A DNA stretch of 64,000 nucleotides from the NCBI GenBank assembly GCA_963703895.1, contig CAVPFX010000002.1:1-64000 (forward strand), written 5' to 3'. The notes below the pieces were generated by a model. It searched no databases, was not told where the DNA came from, and worked only from the letters and a program-made list of their open reading frames with translations. The translations under genes were made by a program, and so were the position numbers. This DNA comes from VRUE01 sp963703895. GTDB lineage: Bacteria > Actinomycetota > Thermoleophilia > Solirubrobacterales > 70-9. Below, one piece after another: positions 1 to 10,314 of the stretch. Within the stretch, counting starts at the first letter, position 1; each line of letters starts with the position of its first letter.

Positions 1-5
1 GCGCC

Positions 6-962
6 GTGAAGCGCCGCCTCGCCCCCGCCGCCCTGCTCGCGCTGTGCCTGTTGCCCGGCGCTGCTCAGGCGGCGCCGGTGGCCGCGAAGGAAACCGGCCC
101 ACCCGACGCCGCCCTGAAGATCAAGGTCGGGCATTTGAAGGGTGGCAAGGCGCCGATCTACGGGACAGTGCCGGTGACCGGCTCGATCGCGCCGTTTGTC
201 TCGGGACAGAAAGTCGAGGTGACCTTTTACCTCGATGGCCACCAGCTGCTCAGCCGGCAGGTCGCGGTGCAGAAGGGCAAAGGGGACAGCGGCGCGTTCA
301 AAGCCTCGATCGTCGTGCGCGAGGACGGCAAGTACGCCGCCGCCGCCAAGCACGTCGCCACACCTGAGCTCGGCGCCGCCAGCACCGTGCGCAAGAGCTG
401 GCGGGTCAGCTTCCCGGCGTTGCACGCCGGCCAGTGCGGCAACGTCGTCAAGGGCTTCAAGAAGGCGATGGCGAAGATGGGCTACGCCTCCGGCGGCGGG
501 CGTTGCTTCGACGGGCGCACCGGGCGTGAGGTGCTCGCCTACCGCAAAGTCAACGGCATGTCGCGCACCGAGCGGGCCGGCGCGGGCCTGGTCAAGGACG
601 CCTTCGGCGGCCGCGGCGGCTACCGCGTCGCTACCCGGATGCCGGCGAGCACGCCGAGGTGCCGCTCGACAAGCAGGTCCTCGTGCTCAGCAAGGGCGAC
701 AAGCCGTTCGCGATCTACCCGGTCTCGACCGGCAAGCCCTCGACTCCGACGGTCACCGGCCACTACACCTTCTACCGCCAGGAACCGGGCTACAACGCGG
801 AGGGGATGTACTACTCCTTCTACTGGCACAACGGCTACGCGGTGCACGGCTACCCGAAGTGCCCGATTACGCCGCCAGCCACGGTTGCGTGCGCACCTTC
901 ATCGCCGACCAGCCGAGGATCTACAACAAATCAACTACGGCGAGAGCATCTTCGTCTTCTGA
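6..962 (+). pseudogene. L,D-transpeptidase (YkuD) gene, frameshifted
   Basis: Secreted peptidoglycan cross-linking enzyme of the YkuD family, broken into pieces here. Residues 1-22 form a signal peptide ending in AQA. The first frame runs to about 655. The YkuD core (VLVLSKGDKPFAIYPVSTGK, then YAVHGY) continues in the second frame to about 860. The catalytic motif SHGCVRTF is in a third frame to about 925, and the last residues (NYGESIFVF, stop 960-962) return to the first frame. Three frame changes in one gene, with all catalytic parts preserved in order, suggest either consensus errors or very recent decay. Family assignment is firm; functionality is not. Confidence 0.75.
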
Positions 963-1064
963 GCGGGTGCGTGACACTGCGCATATCGGCGTCCTCGCTC
1001 GCTTGCGTGCAGAGAGCACGCCGCGCTCACTGCGTCCTTGATCTGCTTGGTCACGCACCCGCTC
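961..1064. repeat. Long inverted repeat
   Basis: A perfect 15-bp inverted repeat (961-975 against 1050-1064) with a 74-base interior, overlapping the stop codon of the transpeptidase gene and ending just before the next start. It could end transcription or be a member of the palindromic elements seen elsewhere in the window; its interior does not match the other loops. Confidence 0.6.
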
Positions 1065-1065
1065 A

Positions 1066-1464
1066 GTGACTGAGAAAGCGCTAAAAGCGGTCCTTATCGT
1101 CATCGCCGCCTGGCACGTCGTCACCGGACTGCTGGCGCTGATCGTGCCCGACACCTTCTTTGACCAGATCGGCCATTACGGGGTCGAGAACTCCCACTAC
1201 GTCGGCGACGTCGGGGCGTTCATGCTCGCCTTCGGCGTTGCCGTCGGGATCGCGGTCGTGCGCCCGTCGTGGCGGGCACCGATCCTCTGGCTGGGTGCGC
1301 TCTGGTACGGCTTTCACGCGGTCAATCACGCCTTCGACACGGGAGAAGCGAAGAGCGAGGGGCGCGGTTGGGGCGACACGCTGCTGATCGCGTTCGGCGG
1401 ACTTGCGTCCGCCTGGCTGGCGCGGGTCTCGGAACGGCTGAACGCCGGTAACCAGTCTGAATAG
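1066..1464 (+). CDS. Small four-helix membrane protein
   Basis: A 132-residue protein with four predicted membrane segments (about residues 5-25, 44-66, 70-95, 108-126) and no catalytic motif that I recognise. The start is GTG at 1066, immediately after the inverted repeat. It ends 12 bases before the SDR gene and is preceded by no other gene on this strand in register, so it may form a short operon with it. The layout resembles small DoxX- or DUF4345-like membrane proteins, but I cannot name the family. Confidence 0.6.
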   Translation: MTEKALKAVLIVIAAWHVVTGLLALIVPDTFFDQIGHYGVENSHYVGDVGAFMLAFGVAVGIAVVRPSWRAPILWLGALWYGFHAVNHAFDTGEAKSEGRGWGDTLLIAFGGLASAWLARVSERLNAGNQSE

Positions 1465-1476
1465 GGAGGTGCTGCA

Positions 1477-2421
1477 ATGAGGGTCTTCGTAGCGGGTGCG
1501 AGCGGGGCAATGGGCAGGCCGCTGGTGCGCCGTCTGGTTGCGGCCGGCCACGAGGTAACCGGGATGACGCGGCGCGAGGAGCGCGCGGCGGAGATCCGCG
1601 AGGGCGGCGCGAGCGCGGTGGTCTGCGATGTCTTCGATGCGGCGGCACTGGAGTCAGCCGTGAAGGCGGCGGCGGCCGAGGTCGTCGTCCACCAGCTGAC
1701 CTCGCTGCCGTCCCGGCTCGATTACAAAGCCAAGGACGATCCGCTGGCCGCTACCAACCGCGTGCGCATCGAGGGCACCCGCAACCTCCTCGCGGCGGCG
1801 AAGGCCGCCGGCGCCCGCCGCCTGGTGGCCGAGAGCGTCGCCTTCCTCTACGCGCCCGAAGGCGACTGGGTCAAGGACGAGCAGGCGCCGCTGTTCAAGG
1901 ACGCTCCATACCCTTTCGGGGGCGCGGTCGCGGCTCTCACGGACCTCGAGCGCCAGGTGACTCGGGGCAGAGGGCATCGAGGGGGTCATCCTGCGCTACG
2001 GCTGGCTCTACGGTCCCGGCACCTACTTCGACCGCGAGGGCTCGCAGACTGAAGAAGCGCTGAAGCGGCGCCTGCCGATCGTCGGCAAGGGCACCGGCAC
2101 CTTCTCCTTCGTCCAGGTCGAGGACGCCGCCGCCGCCACCGTGGCCGCGGTGGAGAAGGCTGCCCCCGGCACCTACAACGTGGTCGACGAGAGCCGGCGC
2201 CGATGCGCGACTGGGTGCCGGTCTTCGCCGAGGCTGTGGGCGCCAAGCCTCCGCGGCGGGTGCCTGTCTGGCTCGCGCGCCTCCTCGCCGGCTCCGCCGC
2301 CGCCAACTCGGCGACGCAGCTGCGTGGCGCCTCCAACGCAAAGGCCAAGCGCGAGCTCGGCTGGCAGCCGAGCTATCCGAGCTGGCGCCAGGGCTTTCGC
2401 GACGCAGAAGCGCGCGGCTAG
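1477..2421 (+). pseudogene. NAD-dependent epimerase/dehydratase, frameshifted
   Basis: Extended short-chain dehydrogenase/reductase fold. The N-terminus has the nucleotide-binding GASGAMGRPLVRRL motif at residues 7-20. The gene is read in three frames: 1477 to about 1960, then about 1965-2197 (GVILRYGWLYGPGTYF, a typical epimerase segment), then 2203-2421 ending GWQPSYPSWRQGF, the usual C-terminal signature of these enzymes. A purine-rich ribosome site (GGGAGG) precedes the ATG. All segments are in order and well conserved, so a sequencing origin for the two shifts is as likely as decay. Substrate is unknown. Confidence 0.75.
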
Positions 2422-2434
2422 CGCCCTGCTTAGG

Positions 2435-3010
2435 ATGCGCGTCGTGGCCGACCTCGACGCCGCCAGGCAGACGCTGCTCGCCGAGTTGCGCGAGCACTCG
2501 CTGGTGATCGGCGAAGTGACGCTCTCCAGCGGAGCGATGGCGCAGTACTACGTCGACGCTCGCCGGGCGCTGCTGCGGCCGGCCGGGTTCCTCGCCGCGG
2601 GAGAGCTGATCGCCGCCGCCGCGGTCGAGGCCGGGGCGAGCGCCGTCGGGGGTCCGGCGACCGCGGCGATCCCGCCTTCCTGTGCCGCGCTCGCGGTGCC
2701 CGCGGGCCAGGGCCTGGTCGGCTTCTTCGTCCGCGGCGAGCGCAAGCAGCACGGCCTGCAGCGCTGGGTCGAGGGGCCGGTTAAGGCCGGCGCCCGTTGC
2801 CTCGTGGTCGAGGACACGGTCACTTCCGGCGGCTCGACCGTGAGCGCGATCGAGCGGATCGCCGAGCAGGGCCTGGAGGTCGCCGGCGTGATCGCCGTCG
2901 TCGATCGCCTCGCGGGCGGAGGCGAGAGGATCGAAGCCGCCGCGGGCGGCCCCTACCGAGCGCTATTCACGATCGACGAGATCTACCCCGAGCGCCCGGA
3001 CCGGGGCTGA
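2435..3010 (+). CDS. pyrE: Orotate phosphoribosyltransferase
   Basis: Converts orotate and PRPP to orotidine 5'-phosphate in pyrimidine synthesis. The 191-residue protein has the type I phosphoribosyltransferase PRPP loop CLVVEDTVTSGGS near residue 125 and the family length. The chosen ATG (2435) precedes the conserved N-terminal helix; a GTG three codons further in is an alternative. It follows the epimerase by 13 bases and precedes the yceH-like gene by five, suggesting co-transcription. Unlike its neighbours it is intact. Confidence 0.85.
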   Translation: MRVVADLDAARQTLLAELREHSLVIGEVTLSSGAMAQYYVDARRALLRPAGFLAAGELIAAAAVEAGASAVGGPATAAIPPSCAALAVPAGQGLVGFFVRGERKQHGLQRWVEGPVKAGARCLVVEDTVTSGGSTVSAIERIAEQGLEVAGVIAVVDRLAGGGERIEAAAGGPYRALFTIDEIYPERPDRG

Positions 3011-3015
3011 GGCGG

Positions 3016-3687
3016 GTGGAGCCCGACGCCGTAGAGATCCGCGTGCTCGGTTGCTTGATCGAGAAGCAGCGCACCACGCCCGACGTCTATCCGCTCTCGC
3101 TCAACTCGTTGCGCCTCGCCTGCAACCAGGCGACCAACCGCGAGCCGGTCGTCGACTACGACGAGGGGACCGTGGTCGAGGCTCTGCGCCGCCTCGCACT
3201 GCGCGGCTGGACCCGGCTGGCCAGCGGCGCCGGCAGTCGTGCCCGCAAGTACCGCCACCTGCTCGATCAGGCCTTTGGCCTCGACGATGCCGAGGTGGCA
3301 CTGCTCGCCGTGCTGATGCTTCGCGGTCCTCAGACCCCGGGCGAGCTGAAGCAGCGCGGCCAGCGCCTGCACGACTTCGCTGACCTCGCCGTTGTTCAAG
3401 ATGCGCTCGACCGTTTGGTCGAGCGCGGGCGGGTCGCGCGCCACGAGCGGCGGCCGGGGCAGAAGGAGGATCGCTACGAGGAGCTGCTTGGCGGGACCTC
3501 CGTCGAGTCGGTACCGGCGGCTAGCTCGGTCGATGCCGTCGAGCGGCATTCCCACTCAGCTGAGCCGGATCGCGCAGAACCGACGCCGGAGCTGACCCCC
3601 GCCGAGGACCGCCTCACCCGCCTCGAGCGGGAGCTTGCCGAGCTCCGTTCCGAGCTGGCCGCCTTGCGCGCCGATCTCGGCGACTGA
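3016..3687 (+). CDS. YceH-like DUF480 protein
   Basis: A 223-residue member of the DUF480/YceH family, which folds as two winged-helix-like domains and has no firmly known function. The family opening (RVLGCLIEKQRTTPD) is at residues 8-22, followed by PLSLNSLRLACNQ. The GTG start at 3016 lies five bases after the pyrE stop. The last 30 residues form a predicted coiled coil rich in Leu, Glu and Arg (LERELAELRSELAALRADL), also common in the family. Confidence 0.8.
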   Translation: MEPDAVEIRVLGCLIEKQRTTPDVYPLSLNSLRLACNQATNREPVVDYDEGTVVEALRRLALRGWTRLASGAGSRARKYRHLLDQAFGLDDAEVALLAVLMLRGPQTPGELKQRGQRLHDFADLAVVQDALDRLVERGRVARHERRPGQKEDRYEELLGGTSVESVPAASSVDAVERHSHSAEPDRAEPTPELTPAEDRLTRLERELAELRSELAALRADLGD

Positions 3688-3723
3688 GCGCCCCCACGCC
3701 ACTCGCCGAGGGAGCGGCCATAT

Positions 3724-4479
3724 TCAGCGAACCGGGGCCGCCAGCTCTTCGCTCGCTGCCGCGTGCCCCTCATAGGGCAACACGGCGAAGTACATCAGCG
3801 ACGGCAGCAGGGCCTCGATGTCGCTGGTCTCGCCGCGGTTGAGGCGGGAGTAGAGCAGGGCCTCGATGCCGCCGACTATGCCGGCAGCGGCAATCGCCGA
3901 GGGCGCCTCGCCGGCAGGCGCCTCCGCCCGCACCTGAGTGTCGAGGCAGGAGGCGAAGTGGTCGAGCAGCTCGTCGCGGCGCAGCAGGGCAGGTGGGCAG
4001 GCGGCGCGGGCGTCGACGACCAGGGTCATCGCCGCGTCGGGTTCCTCGTTGACGAAGCGCAGCAGCTGCTCGAGGGCTGGGCGCAGCCGCTCGCGCCAGG
4101 TCTCACCCTCCTCGCCGGCGGTCTCGAGCATTTGGCGCAGGCGGGCGGCGGCGGCGTCGAAGGCGGCGAGGAAGCAGTCCTCCTTGTTCTCGAAGTGTTC
4201 GTAGAAGGTCGGGCGGGAACGCCGGCGCGCTCGAGCACGTCCTGGACGCTGAGCTCGCGGTAACCGAGCTGCGCGGTGGCCCGCAGCATCCCCGCAAGCA
4301 GGCGCTCGCGCTGAATCGCGCTGACGAGGTCAGAAGGCAGCGAGCGGATGCCTGAGGGAAACTGTCCTTCGCCGCCGGAGAGGAGTTCCGCGGCCGCGGA
4401 CACGTCGGCAGAGGACCAGCTGTCCCCCAAGCGCCGCGAGCAGCATGTCTTGGCTTAGTTCTACCCTGTCCGACGCCAT
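3724..4479 (-). pseudogene. TetR-family regulator, frameshifted
   Basis: Transcriptional repressor of the TetR/AcrR family reading leftward. The likely start is ATG at 4479 (MASDRVELSQ). The frame changes near 4425 at a five-G run, then carries a helix-turn-helix (ELSVQDVLERAGV), and changes again near 4215 where the recognition helix ends. The ligand-binding domain then runs to the stop at 3724. It is divergent from a second TetR gene, with a short intergenic region between them. Confidence 0.7.
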
Positions 4480-4481
4480 CG

Positions 4482-4499
4482 AGAAACCCCATCGTTTCT
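4482..4499. promoter_or_regulatory. Possible TetR operator
   Basis: A small inverted repeat AGAAAC-N6-GTTTCT lies just upstream of the leftward TetR start, in the AT-richer gap between two divergent TetR genes. Position and symmetry suit an operator for one or both. No other evidence. Confidence 0.3.
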
Positions 4500-4585
4500 G
4501 TTATAAACCCTACAAGTCGTGCCACGGTACCATTTGAGTTGCTATCGTGCAAGGTCATCCGCCGTTCCGGAGGTATCCTTGACCG

Positions 4586-5237
4586 ATGCCGCGGCGCGCA
4601 CAGGCGAGGACCGAGACTCGCACGGGTGCGTTACCGGTCCGTCCCGAGCTGCCACGCGAGTTCGTCGCCCTTCACAAGCGCCGCCGGATCATGGACGCGA
4701 TCGCCGAGCTGACCGCGGAGCAGGGCTATGACTCGACCAAGATCGGCGACATCGTGCGCCGGCAGGCGTCGCCCGCAAAACGCTCTACGACAACTTCGAG
4801 GGCAAAGAGGAAGTCTTCCTGGCCGCCTTCGACGCCGCCCTCGACGAGGTGATCGGCCGGGTCGAGGAGGAATGCGCCAAGGTTGAGGGAGGCTGGGAAG
4901 AGCGAGTGCAGGCGGCCTCGCCGCTTTTCTGCGCTACGTGGCCGAGCAGCCCGCGCTTGCCCGCATGTGCATGATCGAGGCGCTCTCGGCAACCCCGGCG
5001 GCGACCGAACGCTACGAGGCCGCGGTGCAGCGCTTCGTCGAGCTGACCAAGCGCACCGTCCCCCATACCGAGCAGCTTCCCGACACGATCGAAGAGACGC
5101 TGGTCGGCGGCGTCGCCTGGATCATCTACCAGCAGCTTCGCCGCCACGAAGCGGAGAAGGCCGAGGACCTGCTGCCCGAGCTCTCCGAATTCATGCTCGC
5201 GCCCTTCCTCAGCGCCGCCGATCACGAGACGGCCTGA
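4586..5237 (+). pseudogene. TetR-family regulator, frameshifted
   Basis: A second TetR/AcrR repressor, divergent from the first. The N-terminal DNA-binding domain (RRRIMDAIAELTAEQGYD) is in the first frame from ATG 4586. The recognition helix ARKTLYDNFEGKEEVFLAAF is in another frame after about 4762. The ligand-binding domain (QPALARMCMIEAL onward) is in a third frame after about 4915, ending at 5237. The C-terminal segment resembles regulators of lipid or drug-efflux genes only in general shape, so no target is proposed. Confidence 0.7.
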
Positions 5238-5283
5238 AGCTCTCCGCGGCTCCTCGTCACTAATAACGCTTAAAGAAGAGGCC

Positions 5284-5311
5284 TTGACGGCGGATACCCA
5301 TGCGCTAAGTT
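5284..5311 (+). promoter_or_regulatory. Possible sigma-70-type promoter
   Basis: TTGACG, a 16-base spacer and TAAGTT lie about 60 bases upstream of the secreted-protein gene that starts at 5370. It is the only conventional-looking pair in this gap. Confidence 0.35.
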
Positions 5312-5369
5312 GAGTCGCCGGGCATAAACAGCTTGGTATCCAAGGAGAAACGGCAGGGAGGCCTTCTCT

Positions 5370-7216
5370 ATGTTCAGCTTGCCACGGACACGTGCGCGTT
5401 CTCGTATTCGGTCTATCTCAGCCGCGTTACTTCTGGCTGCCATCTCTTCCGCCGCCGCCAGCTCCGCCGCCGCTAGTCCCGGCTACCAACCCGATCCTCT
5501 ATCGATAGCGCTGGCAGGCCAACTTGCTCACGGCGTTGCGATCGATCAGGTCAGTCAAAACATCTACGTCACGGAGCTGTCTACGGACGCCGCCAATTAC
5601 GCTCACGGGCAGATCGAGCAGTTCACCGGCAGCGGAGTCCCGACCGCCAACTCGCCCTTCGTCACGGGGGGCGAAGACGGTTTCACGGGCGTCGCGGTCA
5701 ACCCGGTCACTCAGGGCATCTATGCCTATCAGACACAGCTCTCGACGCCGGCCGGGATCAAAGGCATCTCGCAAATGAACATCTTCTCGTCCACCGGTAC
5801 TCCAGGTGGGTCATTCGCTCCCAGCAAATCCACCGCGCCGCAGCTCGCCGCCGACGCCGCCGGCCGCGTCTACTTCCCAAATGACTCGACCGCCACGGTC
5901 AAGGTTTTCGACTCCAGCGGGACGCTCAAAGAATCAATTTCCTGCTCTGCCTACGCCGGCGGCTCCTTCGGCAAGTTGACCGGCGTGGCTCTGGATTCCG
6001 CCGGCAATCTCTACGCGGTTGACATCAACGGCGTCGGCCGCGTAGTCAAGTTCAAAGCTTCCGGGGGCTCATTCACCTACGACTGGGTTCTGCAGAGTGG
6101 GGAGGGTGCGGTCGCGGTCGCCGTCGACCCTTCGAGCAACGACGTCTTCGTCGGTGATCTCGACAACGCCACCTACCACGTCGTCGCCTATGACTCCACT
6201 GGCACCCAGTTCGACGACTTCGGCGGCGGGGTAATCGGCGGGCCACCATCTGGCCCCGGAAACTTCCGGCCAGGTCGCCGCCAATGCAACCACCCACAAA
6301 GTCTACGTCTCGGACCCCAAAGCCGAAAAGGTCTGGATATTTGACCGGGTGGCCTCGATTCCGGCGCCGACTGCAGCCCCGCTGCGCCGGCGTCGCTCGG
6401 TCAGTTGGGAGCCACGCTCAAAGCCACGGTAAATCCCAACGGACATGGCCTCAGGGATTGCCACTTCGAATACACGGACGCCGCCGACTTCCAGGTAAAC
6501 GAATTCGCAAATGCGACCTCGATTCCGTGCTCGCCCAAACCCTACGGATCAACTTCCGTTCCGGCTCAGGCACGCCTCGTTGGACTCGCCCCTGCTACCG
6601 CCTACGACTACAGGATTGCCGTTACCTCCAATGGCGGCAGCGCCAAAGGCACTGCGCAAGCCTTCGAAACCCTGCCGCCGTTGGCGCCGACCGTCACCAC
6701 CGGCTCCGCCTCGCTGGTAACCAAGACCTCCGCCACGATGCCGGCACGGTAAACGCACACGGGGGCCCGATCAGCAACTGTCGCCTTCAGTACACCACCG
6801 AGGCCAGCTTTCAGAAAAATGGCTTCGCCGGCGCGGCATCGAATGCTTGCGTACCGAACCCGGAAGGCACGACCAACGTGTCGGTCTCGGCAAAACTCTC
6901 CGGTCTTGTCGCTGGTACCAGTTATCGCTTCCGCGTAGTTGCAACCAACAACTCCGGCACCGCCGAAGCCACCGACAGCACTTTCGCAACCCTGGCGGAA
7001 ACCTGTGCCACAAACCCAGCTCTCTGCCCGCCACCCCCGCCTGAAGAAACACCTCCAGCGGTCGTGCTTCCCGCGCCTGTCCTACAACTGCCGGCGTCGC
7101 CAACGCCACCGGCCAAGCCGCTCAAATGTCGCAAGGGCTTCAAGAAGAAGCGAGTGCACGGCAAGCCAAAGTGCGTGAGGATCAAAAAGAAGCAGGCCAA
7201 CCGCCACGCCGGCTAA
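5370..7216 (+). pseudogene. Secreted NHL-type beta-propeller/Fn3-like protein, frameshifted
   Basis: A secreted surface-type protein. Residues 1-35 form a signal peptide. The next 300 residues show repeated blocks of the form GVAVDPSSNDVFVGD, typical of NHL or SMP30-like beta-propellers. The frame changes near 6265 (continuing KVYVSDPKAEKVWIFDR), again near 6390, and near 6745. The rest has two fibronectin-III-like repeats (LVGLAPATAYDYRIAVTSNG and LSGLVAGTSYRFRVVATNNS), a Pro-rich linker and a Lys/Arg-rich tail with CRKGFKKKRV, a wall-interacting tail common in this lineage. No enzyme function is evident. Confidence 0.7.
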
Positions 7217-7223
7217 GAAATAA

Positions 7224-7295
<72 letters not shown>

Positions 7296-7316
7296 GGGAG
7301 GGGCAAAGCGTAGAGG

Positions 7317-7729
7317 CTAGGCGCCGGTCTCCGGAAGCAACTCGCGAGACCAATCAACCGCGAATTCGGCGATGGCCTCCGCTCGCTTGCGGTCAAGCGA
7401 TTCGATTGGTGCATCGTCGTAGCGAAACTCCGCAGCCCAAGGAGTCAACCAGCCTGCCTGGCCAGCTCTGCTGGAAGTTCGATCTCGCTTTGGTTGGCGA
7501 GCGCCAGTAGGAAGTCGAGATCATGAGTCTTTGGGAAGTCGACGCCGATCAGAGTGAGAGCGACCTTGAGCGCCTTCTCGACCGCTTGCTGAGCATGGAA
7601 GCCGATCGGGTCGTCGCTTACCTCTGGATCGGGAACGAGCTTCTGCACAACCAGCAGGTCGCTCGCTGCCTTGCCAGCGAGTAGTTCAGCAACCTCAATC
7701 TGCTCAGGAATGGGCGAAGACTTGGCCAT
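7317..7729 (-). pseudogene. HEPN-domain protein of a HEPN-MNT pair, frameshifted near the end
   Basis: HEPN proteins paired with MNT nucleotidyltransferases act as RNase toxins or tRNA-targeting partners in other systems. From ATG 7729 the protein has the family block FHAQQAVEKALKVALTLIG and then KTHDLDFLL. In that frame it stops early at 7445. A single frame change near 7455 restores the expected C-terminal part (PWAAEFRYDD, then DRKRAEAIAEFAVDW) and ends at 7317. Its start overlaps the MNT gene by 26 bases, so the two are translationally linked. An RX4-6H RNase motif is not obvious, so a catalytically active toxin is uncertain. Confidence 0.7.
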
Positions 7730-8021
7730 CTCGAAGAGCGTGGTAGACGACCGTGCCGGGAACCTTTGCTCGCCGCTCGGCCAGTCGCTGGTCGAGAACG
7801 ATGATGTCGACCGGGAGGAGGATGTCGTCAATCGCCCGGCGTAGTCGATCCCACTCCTCGCGTCGATTCGCGACCTCTGGCTCAATTACGAGAAAGTCAA
7901 CGTCGCTGTCAGGGCGCTCCTCGCCGCGAGCGTGGGAGCCGAACAGGATCACCTTGGAGTCGACACCGGCAGCCTCGGCCAGCGCTTTTCCGGCTTGCTC
8001 GATCAGGTCGCGAGATGCCAT
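7704..8021 (-). CDS. MNT-family minimal nucleotidyltransferase
   Basis: A 105-residue stand-alone nucleotidyltransferase of the polymerase-beta superfamily. The catalytic signature is GSHARGEERPDSDVDFLV, with the two metal-binding Asp residues in DVD, and a third acidic position in VDIIVL. In studied HEPN-MNT pairs such proteins neutralise the HEPN partner, in some cases by adding nucleotides to it. The start MASRDLIEQ is the first ATG that gives the family length. It overlaps the HEPN gene downstream. The pair lies between an intact tRNA-Arg and a tRNA fragment. Confidence 0.85.
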   Translation of the reverse strand: MASRDLIEQAGKALAEAAGVDSKVILFGSHARGEERPDSDVDFLVIEPEVANRREEWDRLRRAIDDILLPVDIIVLDQRLAERRAKVPGTVVYHALRDGQVFAHS

Positions 8022-8183
8022 GTCGACACGGTAGCGGTAGGAGAGGGCAGACAATGCAATCCATTGGGCAGCGGAGCGGTCTCGCTGCCCAAACCGACAT
8101 AGAACCACGGCAATCGACTGGAATCCGCGACCCCACGCGGCACTGTCCCGACCCTTATGTAGAGCCGAAAATGCGCCCTCCTC

Positions 8184-8230
8184 CGACTCGCTTAGGAGGG
8201 AGTCGCGCTATCAAGCTGAGCTATCGGGGC
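8184..8230 (-). repeat. Truncated tRNA-Arg(CCT)-like remnant
   Basis: The complement repeats the 5' acceptor strand, D arm and anticodon loop of the intact tRNA-Arg about 930 bases away (a 16-base identical core around the loop CTCCTAA), but the T arm and 3' acceptor strand are absent and the D stem has a mismatch. It is not a functional tRNA. The surrounding stretch 8022-8419 has no gene. Confidence 0.7.
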
Positions 8231-8419
8231 GGGAAGAACCAATCGTAGAGCTAACTGCCTGCAGCATTTGAGATCCTTTCGATCCGCGGGAGCTCGGGTT
8301 GGCTGTTGAGAAAGACCCGTCGGCTCGCCGCTGCTAGACACTGATGTTTATAATTGGCGGGACGGGTCGGGCCCACGGCTTGCTGGAGGGGACGACACCA
8401 GACCATCTCTCAGGCAGGA

Positions 8420-8885
8420 ATGGACGAAGCAGCGCAGCGCCAAGACGGGGTCGCAGACGCTTTCGACGTGGCGTTCGGCCGGCTGCGGATTCGCATCGAG
8501 ATCGGCCTGTGCCGATCAGGCCGATGGCCCCGGGGTGTCTGCCGGCATCGCGCGGCGCTGGCCTTCGCGGCCGCCGACCCCGTTGCCGTCCGGGTCCTGA
8601 CGACCGATGCCCTCGCTGCCGGCAAAGCGGGCTTCGCAGCGCTACGAGCGGATGATCTCCTACCTCTGCGATCTGCTGCGTCCCGGCCGGGCCGAGCGTC
8701 CCGGGGCCGAGCGGCTCCCCGACGAAACAGAGAGGGCCTTGGCCGGCGGCATGGCGATGCTGGTGGCTCAGCGCGTCGATCTCGACAGGCAGACGGAGCT
8801 GCCGGACGCTTGCCCCCGAGGCGACCCAGTTCGTTCTCACCCCTTATCTGGGGATCGACGAGGCGAAGCGGGTCGCCGCCGCTAA
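8420..8885 (+). pseudogene. TetR-family regulator remnant (ligand-binding half)
   Basis: Fragments in several frames match the C-terminal domain of TetR regulators: DAFDVAFGRLR, then AADPVAVRVLTTDALAAGKA, then RYERMISYLCDLLRP with LPDETERALAGGMAMLVAQR, and finally TPYLGIDEAKRVAAANL. At least three frame changes separate them and no DNA-binding domain is visible upstream. This looks like real decay more than a single base error, although the same neighbourhood contains many lightly damaged genes. Confidence 0.6.
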
Positions 8886-8897
8886 CCTCGGTCGGGG

Positions 8898-9683
8898 ATG
8901 GGACGAGGCAAGAAGACAGCGGTGACGTTGATTGCGGCTGCGCTGTTGGCCCTCATCGTGCCCCTTGCCCATGCCGAGCTGACCGAGCGCGGTGACCTCT
9001 TCGTCCACTTCAAAGGAGGCATTGCTCCCAGTGCCCTGCCGCGCACGAAACTGGCTCCGATAGCGGTCAGCGTCGCCGGGCACCGTGAAGACGCTCTCCG
9101 GCGAACGACCGCCGGCGCTGCGCCGGATCAGGATCGAACTCAACCGCGGCGGCAAGCTCGACCCCCCGGCCTCCCCGTATGCCGCTACGAGCAACTGGTC
9201 GCCGCCACGCCCAGCAGGCGATGGCAAGTGCAGGGAGGCGCTGGTCGGCGAAGGCTTCTACGACGCCAAGACCGCCTTTCCCGAACAGGAAACGTTCCCC
9301 TCGGAAGGGAACGTGCTCGCCTTCAACGCCGTCTATGAAGGCCACAGCGCGATCTTGGCTCACGTCTACGGGCGCGAGCCGGTGCCGATCAGCCGGATCA
9401 TCGTCTTCCGCATACATCGGACGCGGCTGGCACCTTCGGCACCATCCTCACCGGCTCCCTGTCCGACGCGGTCAACCACTACGGCTACGTGGCGGGCATC
9501 TACCTGCGGCTGTTTCGTCGCTTCAACGTCCGACGGTCAGCGGCGCAGCTACCTCAGCGCTGCCTGCGCGGCTCCGTCGGGCTTCCAAGCGCGGTCTTCC
9601 CGTTCGCCCGCGCCTCGATGAGCTTCGCCGACGGCCGCACGCTCTCCAGCACGCTGACCCGCAGCTGCAGGGTGAGCGGCTGA
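8898..9683 (+). pseudogene. Secreted protein of unknown function, frameshifted
   Basis: Starts at ATG 8898 with a signal peptide (about residues 1-28, ending AHA) followed by LTERGDLFVHFKGGIAP. The continuation lies in other frames: EALVGEGFYDAKTAFPEQ and GNVLAFNAVYEGHSAILAHV around 9240-9370, NHYGYVAGIYLRLFR near 9476, and FPFARASMSFADGRTLSSTL to the stop at 9683. The pieces read as one beta-rich secreted protein of about 255 residues. I do not recognise a named family. Confidence 0.55.
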
Positions 9684-9686
9684 GCG

Positions 9687-10314
9687 CTAGGCGTAGAGGC
9701 TCTCGGAGGCCAGCTCCTGCGCGCGCCGGCTCCAGAGCTTGACCTGCATGAAGATGTCGTCGCCGTAGGCCTCGAGGGCGTCGAGGGCGAGCAGGGTGAA
9801 GCGGCCGTTGGAGATCTCTTCCTGGTCGACGGTCTCCCGGTCCAGCTCGGCGGTGGCGGCGACGGCGCCCTGCACGAGCGGGCGGCCCCAGACCAGGGTG
9901 ACCGCGCCGGCGCGGCCGTTCTCGCCGCGCCAGCGGCCGATCACCTCGTCGTTGAGGTCGATTTTCCAGCCCGGGTTGTCCTCGGCGAGGACGTCGGTGA
10001 AGTCGGCGGCGGCGCGGAGCTCGGTGGGCTCGCCCTGCTCGGGCTGGACGTAGGAGACGTGGCCGAAGAGCTCCAGCGCTCCCTCGGGACCCTCGGTGCG
10101 GGCCGTGCAGGGGACCCAGACCCGGCCGCCCCAGGCGCGCTCGGGGTACCAGTCGAGCTCGGTCGGGCGGCTCGACGCCGTCCGGCAGGTCCTCGATCTC
10201 CCCGCAGGCCTTGCGGAAGGCCTCGCCGAGCCGCTCGGCGAAGCGCCCGTGCGGGATCCCCTCCTGGGTCGAGTCGGCGATGAAGCGGGGGATGGGCGCG
10301 GGGTTGGGTGGCAT
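9687..10314 (-). pseudogene. Conserved protein of unknown function, frameshifted
   Basis: A soluble protein of about 208 residues encoded directly after galT; its ATG (10314) overlaps the galT stop as TGATG, implying translational coupling. The N-terminal part (GRFAERLGEAFRKACGEIED) is in one frame; after about 10170 the sense frame is DWYPERAWGGRVWVPC through SYVQPEQGEPTELRAAADF; from about 9955 onward VIGRWRGENGRAG runs in frame to the stop. No known domain is recognised. Coupling to galT hints at a role near sugar-nucleotide metabolism, which is only inference. Confidence 0.55.

Noticed and set aside
8184..8230. Second functional tRNA-Arg
   Set aside because: T arm and 3' acceptor strand are absent and the D stem is mismatched.
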